A DNA stretch of 64,000 bases from a virus, in IMG/VR virus record IMGVR_UViG_3300007513_000025, positions 1 to 64,000 of that record; one strand, 5' to 3'. How positions within the stretch are numbered: position 1 is the first letter of the stretch; every line of letters begins with the position of its first letter. This document shows positions 26,308 to 35,754 of the stretch, one piece after another. The notes beneath the pieces are model-generated. The model had not been told where the DNA came from and did not search any database. It saw only the letters and a program-made list of their open reading frames with translations. A program made the position numbers and the translations under genes.

Positions 26308-27891
26308 ATGGCCAATAAATCTCTCGATGGCAATTTAGTCAAGCGAGCACACGCAAAAGAAAAATATACTGATGATCAACTATTGGAGTTGGCAAAATGT
26401 GCAGATTTGGCGACTGGTCCTGGTCATTTTATAAACAATTATTTTTGGATACAACATCCGCGACGCGGCCGTATTCCGTATAAAGCGTTTGACTATCAAA
26501 CAAGATTATTAGCAAGTTATCATGATAATAGATTTAGTATAAATTTAATGCCACGGCAAACAGGTAAAACTACAACTGCCGCAGGTTATATATTGTGGTA
26601 TGCTATGTTTATACCTGATAGTGCAATACTAATTGCCGCACACAAATATGCAGGTTCCCAAGAGATTATGCAACGTATACGATATTCGTATGAAGACGTG
26701 CCAGATCATATACGCCCAGGTGTGTATAGTTATAACAAAGGTAGCATAGACTTTGATAATGGCAGTAGAATTGTCAGTACAACAACTACTGAAAACACTG
26801 GACGTGGTATGGCACTCAGTATGCTATATTTAGACGAGTTTGCGTTTGTAAAACCCAGCATTGCGAGAGAGTTTTGGACAAGTATTTCACCTACATTAGC
26901 AACAGGCGGTAAAGCAATAATAACATCAACGCCAAACAGTGATGAAGATCAGTTTGCTATGATTTGGCGCCAAGCAAATAAAACTATAGATGATGAAGGT
27001 AACGAAACTACTGTAGGACGCAACGGATTTTTTGCTTTTAGGTCATACTGGAATGAACATCCAGAGCGTGATGCTCAGTGGAAAGCGGAAGAAATGGGAC
27101 GCATTGGTGCTGAACGTTTCGCTAGAGAGCATGATTGTGAGTTTCTTATTAATGATGAAACATTAATAGACTCTAGGGCATTGTCAATGTTGCGTCCAAC
27201 TGATGTATTAGAAAAACATGGACAAGTTAGGTGGTTTGATAAACCTAGAAAAGGACATAATTATTTGGTGTCACTTGATCCAAGTTTAGGAACAGGCGGA
27301 GATAATGCCGCCATTCAAGTGTTTGAAATACCAACTATGAAACAAGTTGCTGAATGGATGCATAACAAAACACCAGTTCAAGGACAAGTAAAAATATTAC
27401 GGGATATTACTAATTATATTGCAGATGAGATAGATCACAGAGATGAATCAAACCCGGCCGTTTGGTATAGTATAGAAAATAATACATTAGGTGAAGCGGC
27501 ACTTGTAGTTATTGATGATATGGGTGAACAGCAATTTGGTGGTGTATTTTTAACAGAAACTCGTAAGCATGGTAATACAAAACGTTATAGGAAGGGGTTT
27601 AATACTACCCATAAAAACAAATTATTAGCATGTAGTAGGTTAAAAAATCTTGTTGAAACAGACAAGATAAAGTTAAGAAGTAAGAATTTAATATCAGAAC
27701 TAAAAACATATATTGCCCGTGGGCAAAGTTATGCCGCTAAAGACGGTGAAACGGATGATTTGGTTTCTGCTACATTATTAATAATACGGATGAGTTATGA
27801 AGTAAGGCAATGGGATATTAATTTATTTGACAGACTTAAAGATGGTTTAGATCAAGAGCATGATATGCCGATGCCTTTTATAATAGTTTAA
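26308..27891 (+). CDS. 17: Large terminase subunit gp17
   Basis: 527 aa. Walker A-type MPRQTGKTT at 81-89, Walker B MLYLDE at 172-177 with the catalytic Glu, a STPNS coupling motif near 207-211, and an RNase H-like nuclease domain with SLDPSLGTGGDNAAI (D324) and a final DDLVSATLL acid pair. It is the ATP-driven packaging motor that also cuts concatemeric DNA at head filling. T4 gp17 is 610 aa, so the N- and C-terminal extensions are shorter here. Expressed from a leaderless-type late box. Confidence 0.96.
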   Translation: MANKSLDGNLVKRAHAKEKYTDDQLLELAKCADLATGPGHFINNYFWIQHPRRGRIPYKAFDYQTRLLASYHDNRFSINLMPRQTGKTTTAAGYILWYAMFIPDSAILIAAHKYAGSQEIMQRIRYSYEDVPDHIRPGVYSYNKGSIDFDNGSRIVSTTTTENTGRGMALSMLYLDEFAFVKPSIAREFWTSISPTLATGGKAIITSTPNSDEDQFAMIWRQANKTIDDEGNETTVGRNGFFAFRSYWNEHPERDAQWKAEEMGRIGAERFAREHDCEFLINDETLIDSRALSMLRPTDVLEKHGQVRWFDKPRKGHNYLVSLDPSLGTGGDNAAIQVFEIPTMKQVAEWMHNKTPVQGQVKILRDITNYIADEIDHRDESNPAVWYSIENNTLGEAALVVIDDMGEQQFGGVFLTETRKHGNTKRYRKGFNTTHKNKLLACSRLKNLVETDKIKLRSKNLISELKTYIARGQSYAAKDGETDDLVSATLLIIRMSYEVRQWDINLFDRLKDGLDQEHDMPMPFIIV

Positions 27892-27899
27892 TATAAATA
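27892..27899 (+). promoter_or_regulatory. Late box TATAAATA (perfect) before 27909
   Basis: Perfect T4 late consensus, 9 nt before the ATG. Confidence 0.65.
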
Positions 27900-27908
27900 C
27901 TATAAGTT

Positions 27909-29297
27909 ATGAAAGAAATAGAACACATTGCAGAAGATTTATTTAATAAATTAAGGTCGGCATATCCAACATTGCAGATTGGTGATGCTAGTGCTATAAA
28001 AACACTAGATCCAGAACAAGCTCGCTTTTTTGATTTTACGTTTGAATCTGAAGGAACAGATGTTGGTTCTGTGACCATTAGTTTAGTTGATGATCATTTT
28101 AAATTGTTTTATAACAAAGAGTTGACAGAAAGTTTGGGTGAAAATAAACAACAGTGGTATAATTTTTTACGTGAAATGCGTCAGTTTGCAAAGAGGCGGT
28201 TAATGACATTTGACGTAAGAGATATTACAAAATCTAATCTAGAACGTAAGGACTTTGAGTTTTTACGCACACAACAACAAGAATTTAGGGATTCTGATAT
28301 GAACGAAGGCAAAATGTACGGTAGCATTAAAAGCAGTTACCAAGATTTAGGCGAAACAGCAAAAATTATTGTAAGGCATAAACGCCCTGTAGATGAGGAC
28401 GTTAGAGGTTCACGCAGTAGACACATTAGCAAAATTTTTATTGAAAATACTGACGGCGAACGTATGCTTTTACCATTTAAAAACTTACTAGGCGCAAGAG
28501 CAGCTGCAAGGCACGTTAGTGAAGGTGGGCAATTACACGATGATATTGGCACACATATTACTAATACAGTGGATCAAATGGGACAGTTGAAAAATTTTAT
28601 CAATTATAGTAAACGAAATAAACTAGTTAATGAGGATACTGTTGATATTGTAGAAAGTGTACGCGATGCGTATAACAACATTAGACAGGACTTAACTAGA
28701 ATGACTTCACGCCGTGGTTATGCCAACTTTGCTGAAGGTTTTGACCCAGTAGAAGTGACATTATCTGAAGATGATTTGGATGAAATGAAAGACCGTTTTA
28801 CTGTAAAGAAGCATGATGATAATGTTTTTGAATCCCTACCACTCATTAACAGCATCTACAAAACTGCAATGGAAAACAAAGCAAATACTTTAGACCAAAT
28901 TAAAGAGTTTGTTGAAAGTGGTAATTTAGTATTAGAAAATTCATTAGATCGTGACGCATTAGCACGCTCAATACAACATTCAGATGTTAGAGGTTTAGTA
29001 CAAGCGGCATTAGAAGATATTAGCACACGTATTGTAGATAATAATATTATTAAAGAGTTTGCACAAAAACATCTTAACCAAGAACTTACAGAGTCAGAAG
29101 AAAGTGCGTTAGCAGTTCAATTGGCTAAAAAATATGTAAGTGATTTAGGACGTATTGCTGAAGATGCAGAGTATGCAGAGCATGTAAGGCACCTCCAAAC
29201 AGAAGATTACAGGGTAATTGACGAATCAGAATTAGTAGATAAGTGGGCAGATGATATTGTTGATGATTTAGAAGAAAAGTTAATTACTGTGGAGTAA
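27909..29297 (+). CDS. Conserved marine T4-like phage protein, probable virion component
   Basis: 462 aa. Starts MKEIEHIAEDLF, followed by a mixed domain (ARFFDFTFESEGTDVGSVTISLVDDHFKLFYNK), an FLREMRQFAKRRLMTFDVRDI helix block, a LIPFKNLLGARAAARHV-like region near residue 195 and a long helical C-terminal half. I know of a family with this layout next to gp17 in marine T4-like phages, still of unknown function. The IAE at 7-9 could be a prohead-protease site, but the start is less clearly tag-like than in the neighbours. Confidence 0.7.
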   Translation: MKEIEHIAEDLFNKLRSAYPTLQIGDASAIKTLDPEQARFFDFTFESEGTDVGSVTISLVDDHFKLFYNKELTESLGENKQQWYNFLREMRQFAKRRLMTFDVRDITKSNLERKDFEFLRTQQQEFRDSDMNEGKMYGSIKSSYQDLGETAKIIVRHKRPVDEDVRGSRSRHISKIFIENTDGERMLLPFKNLLGARAAARHVSEGGQLHDDIGTHITNTVDQMGQLKNFINYSKRNKLVNEDTVDIVESVRDAYNNIRQDLTRMTSRRGYANFAEGFDPVEVTLSEDDLDEMKDRFTVKKHDDNVFESLPLINSIYKTAMENKANTLDQIKEFVESGNLVLENSLDRDALARSIQHSDVRGLVQAALEDISTRIVDNNIIKEFAQKHLNQELTESEESALAVQLAKKYVSDLGRIAEDAEYAEHVRHLQTEDYRVIDESELVDKWADDIVDDLEEKLITVE

Positions 29298-29301
29298 ATT
29301 A

Positions 29302-31848
29302 ATGCTTCTAGATGAGTTTACAAATACCACTAATGTGATTCGAGCAGTTACAAACGCAAATGCCGAAGCACAAAAGCGAACTGGTGGCGCTGGTGGCGCT
29401 GGTGGCTCGACTACTGTTCAAAGTACGCAAGGTAATTTGGGCATCCTTTCAGGCGGGACTGACATGGGACCTGGTGGTGTAGAACCAGACTACAAGTTTC
29501 GTAGAAAACTTACTCGTGATGAAGAATTAAAATTAAAAACATATCCTGAGTTAAAAGCCAGATGGGATAAGCTTCCTGATAATGATAAAGATGGTTTTGC
29601 GGGAACGTCCAGTAACCCTGGTAAATATTCTGAAAAAGTTCGCCGTTATATAATGAATTATGGAAAAACAGGTTCTAGTGGTGGTGCTTGGGATAAAGAA
29701 TCTAAAGCCACAGATGGTTCAATAATTGGTGGTGCATTAGGAAATCCCTTTAGAATTGGCCGTCGCAAAAAAAAAACTGATACATCCAAGTACGATTTCG
29801 GAGATGCGTTAGGAACTCCCTTACCCGGGACTCCTGGTGCAGGACAAGCACCGGTTAACACGGCAACACAAGTACCTTCGGGATACCCTGCTCATGCTTC
29901 TGGTGCATTGCCAGTTCCAGTTCCAGACAAACAACCAGCACCTTCGGGATACCCTGCTCATGCCTCTGGTAACTTGCCAGCACCTGCAGGTGCCCGCGAA
30001 ACTGATCCTAATGCTTTAACTGCTAAAGCGGAGTTCATGGCAAAAATAGACGCCGAGAGAGAACGTGCTTATGAAGATGCTCTTGTACAGTTGGACGATT
30101 TAAAGGTTGAACAAGGAGAACGAGAAAAAATTGCGGCCGCAGCTGCCGCGGCACATGCCGCATGGGTTATAAAACAAAATAAGATAGCAGATGATAAATT
30201 AATAGAATTAAATCGGAAATATGCAATTCAAAAGGCAATTGATGATTATAAATTTGGTGTTGGATCCCCTCATTATGAGCCGGATCCAGGACCTGATAGT
30301 GATCATACACTTCCACCACCAAAAGCACATGATCATGAGACAGTACATGGACCTGATCAAAAGCCAATACCGGAACCTATACAAGTAATACCAAGTGACA
30401 TAACTGGTATGGCAGGTAAAGGTGACGCACCCGATCAGGCAAAACCTATACAAGTAATACCAAGTGACACAACTGGTATGGCAGGTAAAGGTGACGCACC
30501 TGATAAAGAGAAACCTATACAACAAGTAATACCAAGTGATACAACTGGTATGGCAGGTACAGGTGATGCACCCGATCAGGCAAAACCTATACAAGTACTG
30601 CCAGATCCATTAGATGCAAAAGCAGAACATATGGAATGGGTGGATAAAGCGAGAGGAGATGCTCTTTTACAACTGCAAGATCATATGGATGAGCAACTTG
30701 CAAGACAAGAGGCAGATAGAGTTGCCGCGGCAATTGCTGATGCTCTTATGCAGATAGATGATTTAACTGTTGAACAACGAAATCGATTAATAGAACTGGA
30801 AATTCAGAAAGCAATTGATAACTTTAAACAAGGGCAACCACATTCTGATGCAGATGATTCAGAATTAGATAATTTACCAATAAGCATGGCTGACGTTCCA
30901 GATTCTGATGCAGATGATGATGAACCAGTAGGTGGTAGAACTGACCCAGAAGGTGGCCCAATACCAGTTGATGAACCAATTGCTCCACTTGAGAATCGAC
31001 GCAGAGCTGACGCAATAAAAGCACTAATGCAACAAGGTATACCAAGAGACCTTGCCACAAAACTAGCCGAACAGGCTATAGCATCTGGTATAGAAACAGA
31101 AGCTTTTATAGAACAGCAAATAGAACGTTATAATAATATATTTAAGGTTAGAGAAGAACTTAAAATTGATCCTCCAACACCAGGTGATACTAAAGATAAC
31201 TTTATGAAGGCTTATGATAAAACGATAGCTGAAAATGGTTTACCGAACAGTGAAAATCTAATTAGAGATTCGTATACTATCGGAGAAGATGGTATATTTG
31301 TACAAACAACACCATATGGTCCTGATTCAGAAAACCCGAACCCATATCTTCAAGAAAGGATTGATGAACGTATACAGAAATTAAATGCTATGATAGCCCA
31401 AAATCCTAATCCTCAGTCTGACAAAGATTGGCAGGCTCTAATTGTGAAGTATGGCATATGGGTTGTCGCCGCCGGCATTACTGCACTTGCTATTTGGACG
31501 GCACCAGTATGGGTTACAGCGATACTTGGTGCTTTAGGTCTAGCAGGTGCCGCAGGTGCCGCACAAGAACCACAAGGTAGAACTGATCGAGAAGGTGGTG
31601 ATATAATTACTGATACTCCGAGAAATAATTTTGGTTATGATTATGGTAAAATGACTCTTGCTGATATTGATAAAGAAATAGCCAGAGTAAACGCTGATAT
31701 GCGAACACCAGGTATTACAGCTGCTATGAGAAAGTTGCTTGAAGATAGATTGGTTGTATTAAAAGGTTATCGAAAACAAAAACTCCGAGATAAGCGGTCA
31801 AATGAATCACTAGATAAAGTAAGTAGATTTAGACAACTTCGTGGTTAA
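29302..31848 (+). CDS. Large repeat-containing, membrane-segment virion-type protein
   Basis: 848 aa. Tag-like start MLLDEFTNTTN; Gly/Ala-rich linker; two PSGYPAHASG repeats; helical charged segments (LMQIDDLTVEQRNRLIELEIQKAIDNFKQG, twice in similar form); a tandem array of the 23-aa repeat with VIPSD and TGMAGKGDAPD (30376-30600); then a hydrophobic stretch near residues 716-755 (IWVVAAGITALAIW..., ILGALGLAGAAGAA). Could be an internal head protein that meets the membrane at DNA entry, as proposed for other ejected proteins; that is inference. Confidence 0.55.
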   Translation: MLLDEFTNTTNVIRAVTNANAEAQKRTGGAGGAGGSTTVQSTQGNLGILSGGTDMGPGGVEPDYKFRRKLTRDEELKLKTYPELKARWDKLPDNDKDGFAGTSSNPGKYSEKVRRYIMNYGKTGSSGGAWDKESKATDGSIIGGALGNPFRIGRRKKKTDTSKYDFGDALGTPLPGTPGAGQAPVNTATQVPSGYPAHASGALPVPVPDKQPAPSGYPAHASGNLPAPAGARETDPNALTAKAEFMAKIDAERERAYEDALVQLDDLKVEQGEREKIAAAAAAAHAAWVIKQNKIADDKLIELNRKYAIQKAIDDYKFGVGSPHYEPDPGPDSDHTLPPPKAHDHETVHGPDQKPIPEPIQVIPSDITGMAGKGDAPDQAKPIQVIPSDTTGMAGKGDAPDKEKPIQQVIPSDTTGMAGTGDAPDQAKPIQVLPDPLDAKAEHMEWVDKARGDALLQLQDHMDEQLARQEADRVAAAIADALMQIDDLTVEQRNRLIELEIQKAIDNFKQGQPHSDADDSELDNLPISMADVPDSDADDDEPVGGRTDPEGGPIPVDEPIAPLENRRRADAIKALMQQGIPRDLATKLAEQAIASGIETEAFIEQQIERYNNIFKVREELKIDPPTPGDTKDNFMKAYDKTIAENGLPNSENLIRDSYTIGEDGIFVQTTPYGPDSENPNPYLQERIDERIQKLNAMIAQNPNPQSDKDWQALIVKYGIWVVAAGITALAIWTAPVWVTAILGALGLAGAAGAAQEPQGRTDREGGDIITDTPRNNFGYDYGKMTLADIDKEIARVNADMRTPGITAAMRKLLEDRLVVLKGYRKQKLRDKRSNESLDKVSRFRQLRG
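30376..30600 (+). repeat. Tandem coding repeat, 69/69/72 bp units plus partial fourth
   Basis: Units start at 30376, 30445, 30514 and 30586 (partial). Each encodes PIQVIPSD-x-TGMAG-x-GDAPD; the third has one extra Gln codon. Confidence 0.9.
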
Positions 31849-31890
31849 GATAAAATCTTCAAAAATCACCAAAAAACACCCACATTTTTA

Positions 31891-31919
31891 TTGACAAACT
31901 AAATACAATATCATATAAT
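31891..31919 (+). promoter_or_regulatory. Perfect sigma70 promoter TTGACA-17-TATAAT for gp32
   Basis: -35 at 31891-31896 and -10 at 31914-31919 with a 17-nt spacer. Predicted +1 near 31926 gives a ~60-nt leader containing an AAGAGG-type ribosome site before ATG 31986. Marks the start of the early/replication region. Confidence 0.88.
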
Positions 31920-31985
31920 GTATATTAATGTGTATTATATGATTAGGCACATTTTAGGCAAATAACAGACAAGAGGCATATTATT

Positions 31986-32939
31986 ATGGCATCATTAGCA
32001 GATATTCGTGCGCGGCTACAGGCACAAGACAATAAAAGTAGCGGTTCTAGTTTTAGTGGCGATAACGCCATTTACCCATTCTGGAATATCCCAGAACAAT
32101 CCACAGCAGTAATGCGATTTCTACCCGATGCAGACGCGAGCAATCCGTTCTTTTGGGCAGAAAGGCTTATGATCAGGCTTCCTTTTACAGGCGTAAAAGG
32201 CGATACTGATTCTAAAAACTGCTTTGTACAAGTTCCTTGTATGGAAATGTGGGGAGAAACTTGTCCAATATTAACTGAGGTTCGTACTTGGTTTAAAGAC
32301 GCATCCCTTGAGGACATGGGTCGGAAATATTGGAAAAAGCGTTCTTATGTTTTCCAAGGATTTGTTTTGGATAGTCCCCTTGCAGAGGACACAGTTCCAG
32401 AAAATCCCATTCGCCGATTTATTATCGGTCCACAGATTTTCCAAATCTTAAAGTCAGCATTAATGGATCCTGAGTTAGAGGAACTTCCAACTGACTATAT
32501 GCAGGGTTTGGATTTTCGTTTGACAAAGACAACAAAAGGCGGTTATTCTGATTATTCAACATCATCTTGGTCACGCCGTGAACGAGCGTTAGACAAAGAA
32601 GAAATGAATGCTATTACTGAACATGGACTTTGGAACTTGGCTGATTTCCTTCCAAAGAAACCTGAAGAGACAGCGATAAATGTTATCAAAGACATGTTTG
32701 AAGCATCAGTTGATGGTAATCAGTATGATCCTGATCTTTATGGTCAGTATTTCCGTCCCGCTGGTATGTTTAAGCCAGATAACGGAACGACAACTTCCAC
32801 CGCTCCAGAAGCATCCACTACCGCATCTGAGGAAAAGGAAGTAAAACAAGAAGAGAGTGTCTCCGAAGCTCCAAAGAGTAGTGGCGGTTCTAAAGCAGAG
32901 GATATTTTAGCAACTATTCGCTCAAGACAGAATCAGTAA
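31986..32939 (+). CDS. 32: gp32 single-stranded DNA-binding protein
   Basis: 317 aa (T4 gp32 is 301 aa). N-terminal ADIRARLQAQDN, OB-fold core with YPFWNIPEQSTAVMRFLPD, and a Cys/His-poor version of the zinc region (CFVQVPCMEMWGETCPIL); the acidic, Ser/Thr-rich C-terminus (KEVKQEESVSEAP) recruits partner proteins in this family. Codons are more GC-rich than in surrounding genes, as expected for an abundant protein. It has a perfect sigma70 promoter and a terminator hairpin directly after it, so it is its own transcription unit. Confidence 0.92.
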   Translation: MASLADIRARLQAQDNKSSGSSFSGDNAIYPFWNIPEQSTAVMRFLPDADASNPFFWAERLMIRLPFTGVKGDTDSKNCFVQVPCMEMWGETCPILTEVRTWFKDASLEDMGRKYWKKRSYVFQGFVLDSPLAEDTVPENPIRRFIIGPQIFQILKSALMDPELEELPTDYMQGLDFRLTKTTKGGYSDYSTSSWSRRERALDKEEMNAITEHGLWNLADFLPKKPEETAINVIKDMFEASVDGNQYDPDLYGQYFRPAGMFKPDNGTTTSTAPEASTTASEEKEVKQEESVSEAPKSSGGSKAEDILATIRSRQNQ

Positions 32940-32953
32940 AGTAAGTTAAATAC

Positions 32954-32984
32954 AAGGGGCAGACATTGTTTGCCCCTTTATTTT
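32954..32984 (+). terminator. Rho-independent terminator after gp32
   Basis: AAGGGGCA (32954-32961) pairs with TGCCCCTT (32971-32978), followed by TATTTTATT. It overlaps the longest possible frame of the next gene, which argues for the later ATG at 32988. A late-type box GTTAAATA sits just before it (32945-32952). Confidence 0.8.
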
Positions 32985-32987
32985 ATT

Positions 32988-34565
32988 ATGATTATCGATT
33001 CACTTAAAAAATTTAAAAAAATTCCAAGTGCTCAGGAAATTAAAACAGAATTAGGCATACCTTGGTTAAGATTACGTATAGATGTACCATACACAGAAAT
33101 TTATAAAGAGTTTATAAATCTTAATATTTCACCTGTCGAGCATCGTGCTGATGATGTAGTAGCAGGAGCAAAAAACAAAGGCTGGAAAAGTTTAACCTTA
33201 CACGGTATTGATTCTCACATTACAGAAGAAGGTAATGGAAAGCATAGTTGGACAGAAGTTGCAAAACAATGTCCTATTACTGTTAATTGGATTAAAGAAA
33301 ATTTTATAATTAATGAATTCACCGGTAGAATTAGGTTTATGTTAATAGAACCTGGAGGATATATTTTACCACATCATGACAGAGATAAGAAAGGATTGCG
33401 TGAGATAAACGTAGCAATAAAACAACCTAAAAATTGTATATTTAAATTTATAGAACGTGGTATTGTCCCATTTAAAGACGGATCTGTGTTTATGTTAGAC
33501 ATTAGTAATACGCATATGGTTTATAATGATTCAAACCAACCTAGGTTACATATGATATTACATGCTAATGTAAGTGATAGAATAATAAGAACTAGTTATA
33601 GAAAAGAATATTTTCGCTACAATTATGATAATACAGGTAGAAAAGCAATTATAGTACATGATTGTGATAATGAAAGTTTACTTCGATTTACCCAAACCAA
33701 ATTATTTTTTAATGCAAAAAACGATGGACTTGAATTTTTTGATGAATGTATAGTAGTTAACAGTTTAAAAGAAGCACATGATATAGCAAATAGTAATGAA
33801 TCAATATTACATACAGGACAATTTTTAACTACAACGTATAGAGAAAAACACAGAGATCAAGAAATACGACATGATGTATCTAATTGTAAGAATGAACCTG
33901 GTCATGAAGAATGTGTTATAGAGTTTGATCAAAATAAACCTATTGACTTTAAACAGAGATATTATCATCATCCTTCAAAACAATGCTATATTGTAGAAAA
34001 TATGTTAAGAACTATAATACATAGTAACAAATATATATACATTGATAATACAGATTTGATTGAAGATATTAGTCCTGTATTTAATAGGTATTATCCAGGT
34101 CCATATGAAGAGTTTGATTATTCAATATCCTTTGATAGTATGAAACATTTTTATGGACTAGCAAGTGGTTTTAAATCTATAAAACATGTTATACAGCATG
34201 ATTATGAGTCTATTACTATATTTGATCGTAACCAACATCAGTTAAATTTTGCTAAATTATTACATAGTTATGAAGAACTTCCAAATGAACTCCCAGCAGA
34301 AATAGATATTAATAAATGTATAGGAACTTGGAATCCTTCAGAATTTATTAAAGATAATTGGCCTAAATGGCATAATATAGATGTAAAATTTGAGTTAATT
34401 GATCTATTTGATACCCCTAGGTTTAAATCAGATAGTATTGTTTGGTGTAGTAATGTGTTTTTTTATGAACCAATGATGTTTATATATGGATATGAAACTG
34501 TAGTAAGTAAGTTAAAAGAATTGACAGAAGTTAATTCAGATTGTATAATAGTAACTGATGGATAA
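32988..34565 (+). CDS. 2OG-Fe(II) oxygenase (Asp/Asn hydroxylase-like) with C-terminal methyltransferase-like part
   Basis: 525 aa from ATG 32988; an earlier in-frame codon lies inside the terminator and is rejected. H129-H-D131 and distal H176 form the metal triad, with R186 for 2-oxoglutarate binding, in the order of the aspartyl/asparaginyl beta-hydroxylase family (LPHHDRDKKG, KDGSVFMLDISNTH, RLHMILH). After residue ~220 comes a separate region containing ESITIFDRNQHQLNFAKLL and SDSIVWCSNVFFYEP, reminiscent of a SAM-methyltransferase motif II and IV. It may hydroxylate and then methylate a target; the second activity is tentative. Confidence 0.72.
   Translation: MIIDSLKKFKKIPSAQEIKTELGIPWLRLRIDVPYTEIYKEFINLNISPVEHRADDVVAGAKNKGWKSLTLHGIDSHITEEGNGKHSWTEVAKQCPITVNWIKENFIINEFTGRIRFMLIEPGGYILPHHDRDKKGLREINVAIKQPKNCIFKFIERGIVPFKDGSVFMLDISNTHMVYNDSNQPRLHMILHANVSDRIIRTSYRKEYFRYNYDNTGRKAIIVHDCDNESLLRFTQTKLFFNAKNDGLEFFDECIVVNSLKEAHDIANSNESILHTGQFLTTTYREKHRDQEIRHDVSNCKNEPGHEECVIEFDQNKPIDFKQRYYHHPSKQCYIVENMLRTIIHSNKYIYIDNTDLIEDISPVFNRYYPGPYEEFDYSISFDSMKHFYGLASGFKSIKHVIQHDYESITIFDRNQHQLNFAKLLHSYEELPNELPAEIDINKCIGTWNPSEFIKDNWPKWHNIDVKFELIDLFDTPRFKSDSIVWCSNVFFYEPMMFIYGYETVVSKLKELTEVNSDCIIVTDG
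34521..34549 (+). promoter_or_regulatory. Perfect sigma70 promoter TTGACA-17-TATAAT for uvsX unit
   Basis: -35 at 34521-34526, -10 at 34544-34549, 17-nt spacer. It lies inside the 3' end of the oxygenase gene and would drive the 32-codon ORF and uvsX. Confidence 0.82.
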
Positions 34566-34582
34566 AATTAAGGAAAATCTAA

Positions 34583-34681
34583 ATGAATATAATGACACCA
34601 GAATTTATTACTATGATTGTTGGCCAAATGATTTTGGCTCACATTACATTTGTAATGTTTAATAAGGAATTAGCATGGTAA
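34583..34681 (+). CDS. 32-aa hydrophobic micro-ORF upstream of uvsX
   Basis: ATG preceded by AAGGAAA. The peptide is mostly one hydrophobic stretch (FITMIVGQMILAHITFVMF), enough for one membrane segment. Its stop overlaps the uvsX start (ATGGTAA), so it could be a small membrane protein, a leader for translational coupling, or both. Too short for family assignment; the ribosome site and tight overlap are the support. Confidence 0.5.
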   Translation: MNIMTPEFITMIVGQMILAHITFVMFNKELAW

Positions 34682-35724
34682 AACCATTTGATGTAAGCAA
34701 ATTTAGACGAGATATTACAAAATCTATAGACGGATTGTCTGTAGGTTTTAATGATCCAACAGATTGGATATCTACAGGCAATTATTGTTTGAACTATCTT
34801 GTGAGCGGAGACTTTCATAAAGGAGTTCCACTTGGCAGAGTTACTGTACTTGCTGGAGAATCAGGATCTGGTAAGTCATATATCGCGGCAGGTAATATTG
34901 TTAAAGCCGCACAAGCGCAAGATATTTTTGTAGTGTTAATAGATAGTGAAAATGCTCTCGATAAAGAATGGTTAGAGCGTTTGGATGTTAGCACTGATGA
35001 AGATAAACTTATGCGATTAAGCATGAGTATGATTGATGATGTTGCTAAAACTATTAGCACGTTTATGAAAGATTACAAAGTAATGCCAGAAGAGGAACGA
35101 CCAAAAATGTTATTTGTTATTGACTCTTTAGGTATGCTACTTACTCCAACTGATGTAGATCAGTTTGATAAAGGTGATATGAAAGGTGATTTAGGTCGTA
35201 AACCTAAAGCATTAACAGCATTAGTTCGTAATTGTGTAAACATGTTTGGTGGGTATAATGTTGGACTTGTAGCAACAAATCATACATACGCATCACAAGA
35301 TATGTTTGACCCAGATGACAAGATTAGTGGTGGGCAAGGCTTTATATATGCAAGTTCTATAGTAATTGCATTAAGAAAACTTAAACTAAAAGAAGATGCT
35401 GAAGGTAATAAAACTTCTGAAGTTAATGGCATTCGTGCCGCCGCAAAAGTAATGAAAACACGATACGCAAAACCATTTGAAGGTGTTCATGTTAAAATAC
35501 CTTATGAGCAAGGCATGGACCCATATAGTGGTTTGCTTGATATGTTTGAAAAACAAAGTTGGGTAACAAAGCAAGGCAATAGGTTAAAGTATACTTGTAA
35601 AGATGGAACAGAGATTTTGGAATTTAGGAAAGGTTGGGTTGGTGAGAAGTTAGATTTAGTAATGGAAGATCTCGTTGCCCGTAATTTTAACGTATCAACA
35701 CAAGAGGAAGAAACGGCTGATTGA
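34675..35724 (+). CDS. uvsX: UvsX recombinase (RecA family)
   Basis: 349 aa, close to T4 UvsX (391 aa). Walker A GESGSGKS at 61-68, Walker B-type MLFVIDSLGML, and the RecA-family loop region LVATNHTYASQDMFDPDDKISGGQGF. It forms filaments on ssDNA and drives strand exchange in recombination-dependent replication and repair. It is followed by a small acidic gene and UvsY, its loader, in an early unit driven from the sigma70 promoter at 34521. An inverted repeat separates it from the next gene. Confidence 0.96.
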   Translation: MVKPFDVSKFRRDITKSIDGLSVGFNDPTDWISTGNYCLNYLVSGDFHKGVPLGRVTVLAGESGSGKSYIAAGNIVKAAQAQDIFVVLIDSENALDKEWLERLDVSTDEDKLMRLSMSMIDDVAKTISTFMKDYKVMPEEERPKMLFVIDSLGMLLTPTDVDQFDKGDMKGDLGRKPKALTALVRNCVNMFGGYNVGLVATNHTYASQDMFDPDDKISGGQGFIYASSIVIALRKLKLKEDAEGNKTSEVNGIRAAAKVMKTRYAKPFEGVHVKIPYEQGMDPYSGLLDMFEKQSWVTKQGNRLKYTCKDGTEILEFRKGWVGEKLDLVMEDLVARNFNVSTQEEETAD

Positions 35725-35728
35725 CATA

Positions 35729-35753
35729 AATAACTCTAAAACTGAGGGTTATT
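35729..35753 (+). other. Inverted repeat between uvsX and 35755
   Basis: AATAACTCT (35729-35737) pairs with AGGGTTATT (35745-35753, one G-U). The right arm covers the GAGGG ribosome site of the GTG-started gene at 35755, so it could limit its translation or attenuate transcription. A CATAAATA late-type box lies at 35725-35732. Confidence 0.45.
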
Positions 35754-35754
35754 T

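Noticed and set aside
30376-30600. Possible CRISPR-like array
   Set aside because: Units are tandem, in frame with the coding sequence and without variable spacers; this is a protein repeat.
32970-32987. Longer oxygenase start
   Set aside because: The codons fall within the gp32 terminator hairpin.
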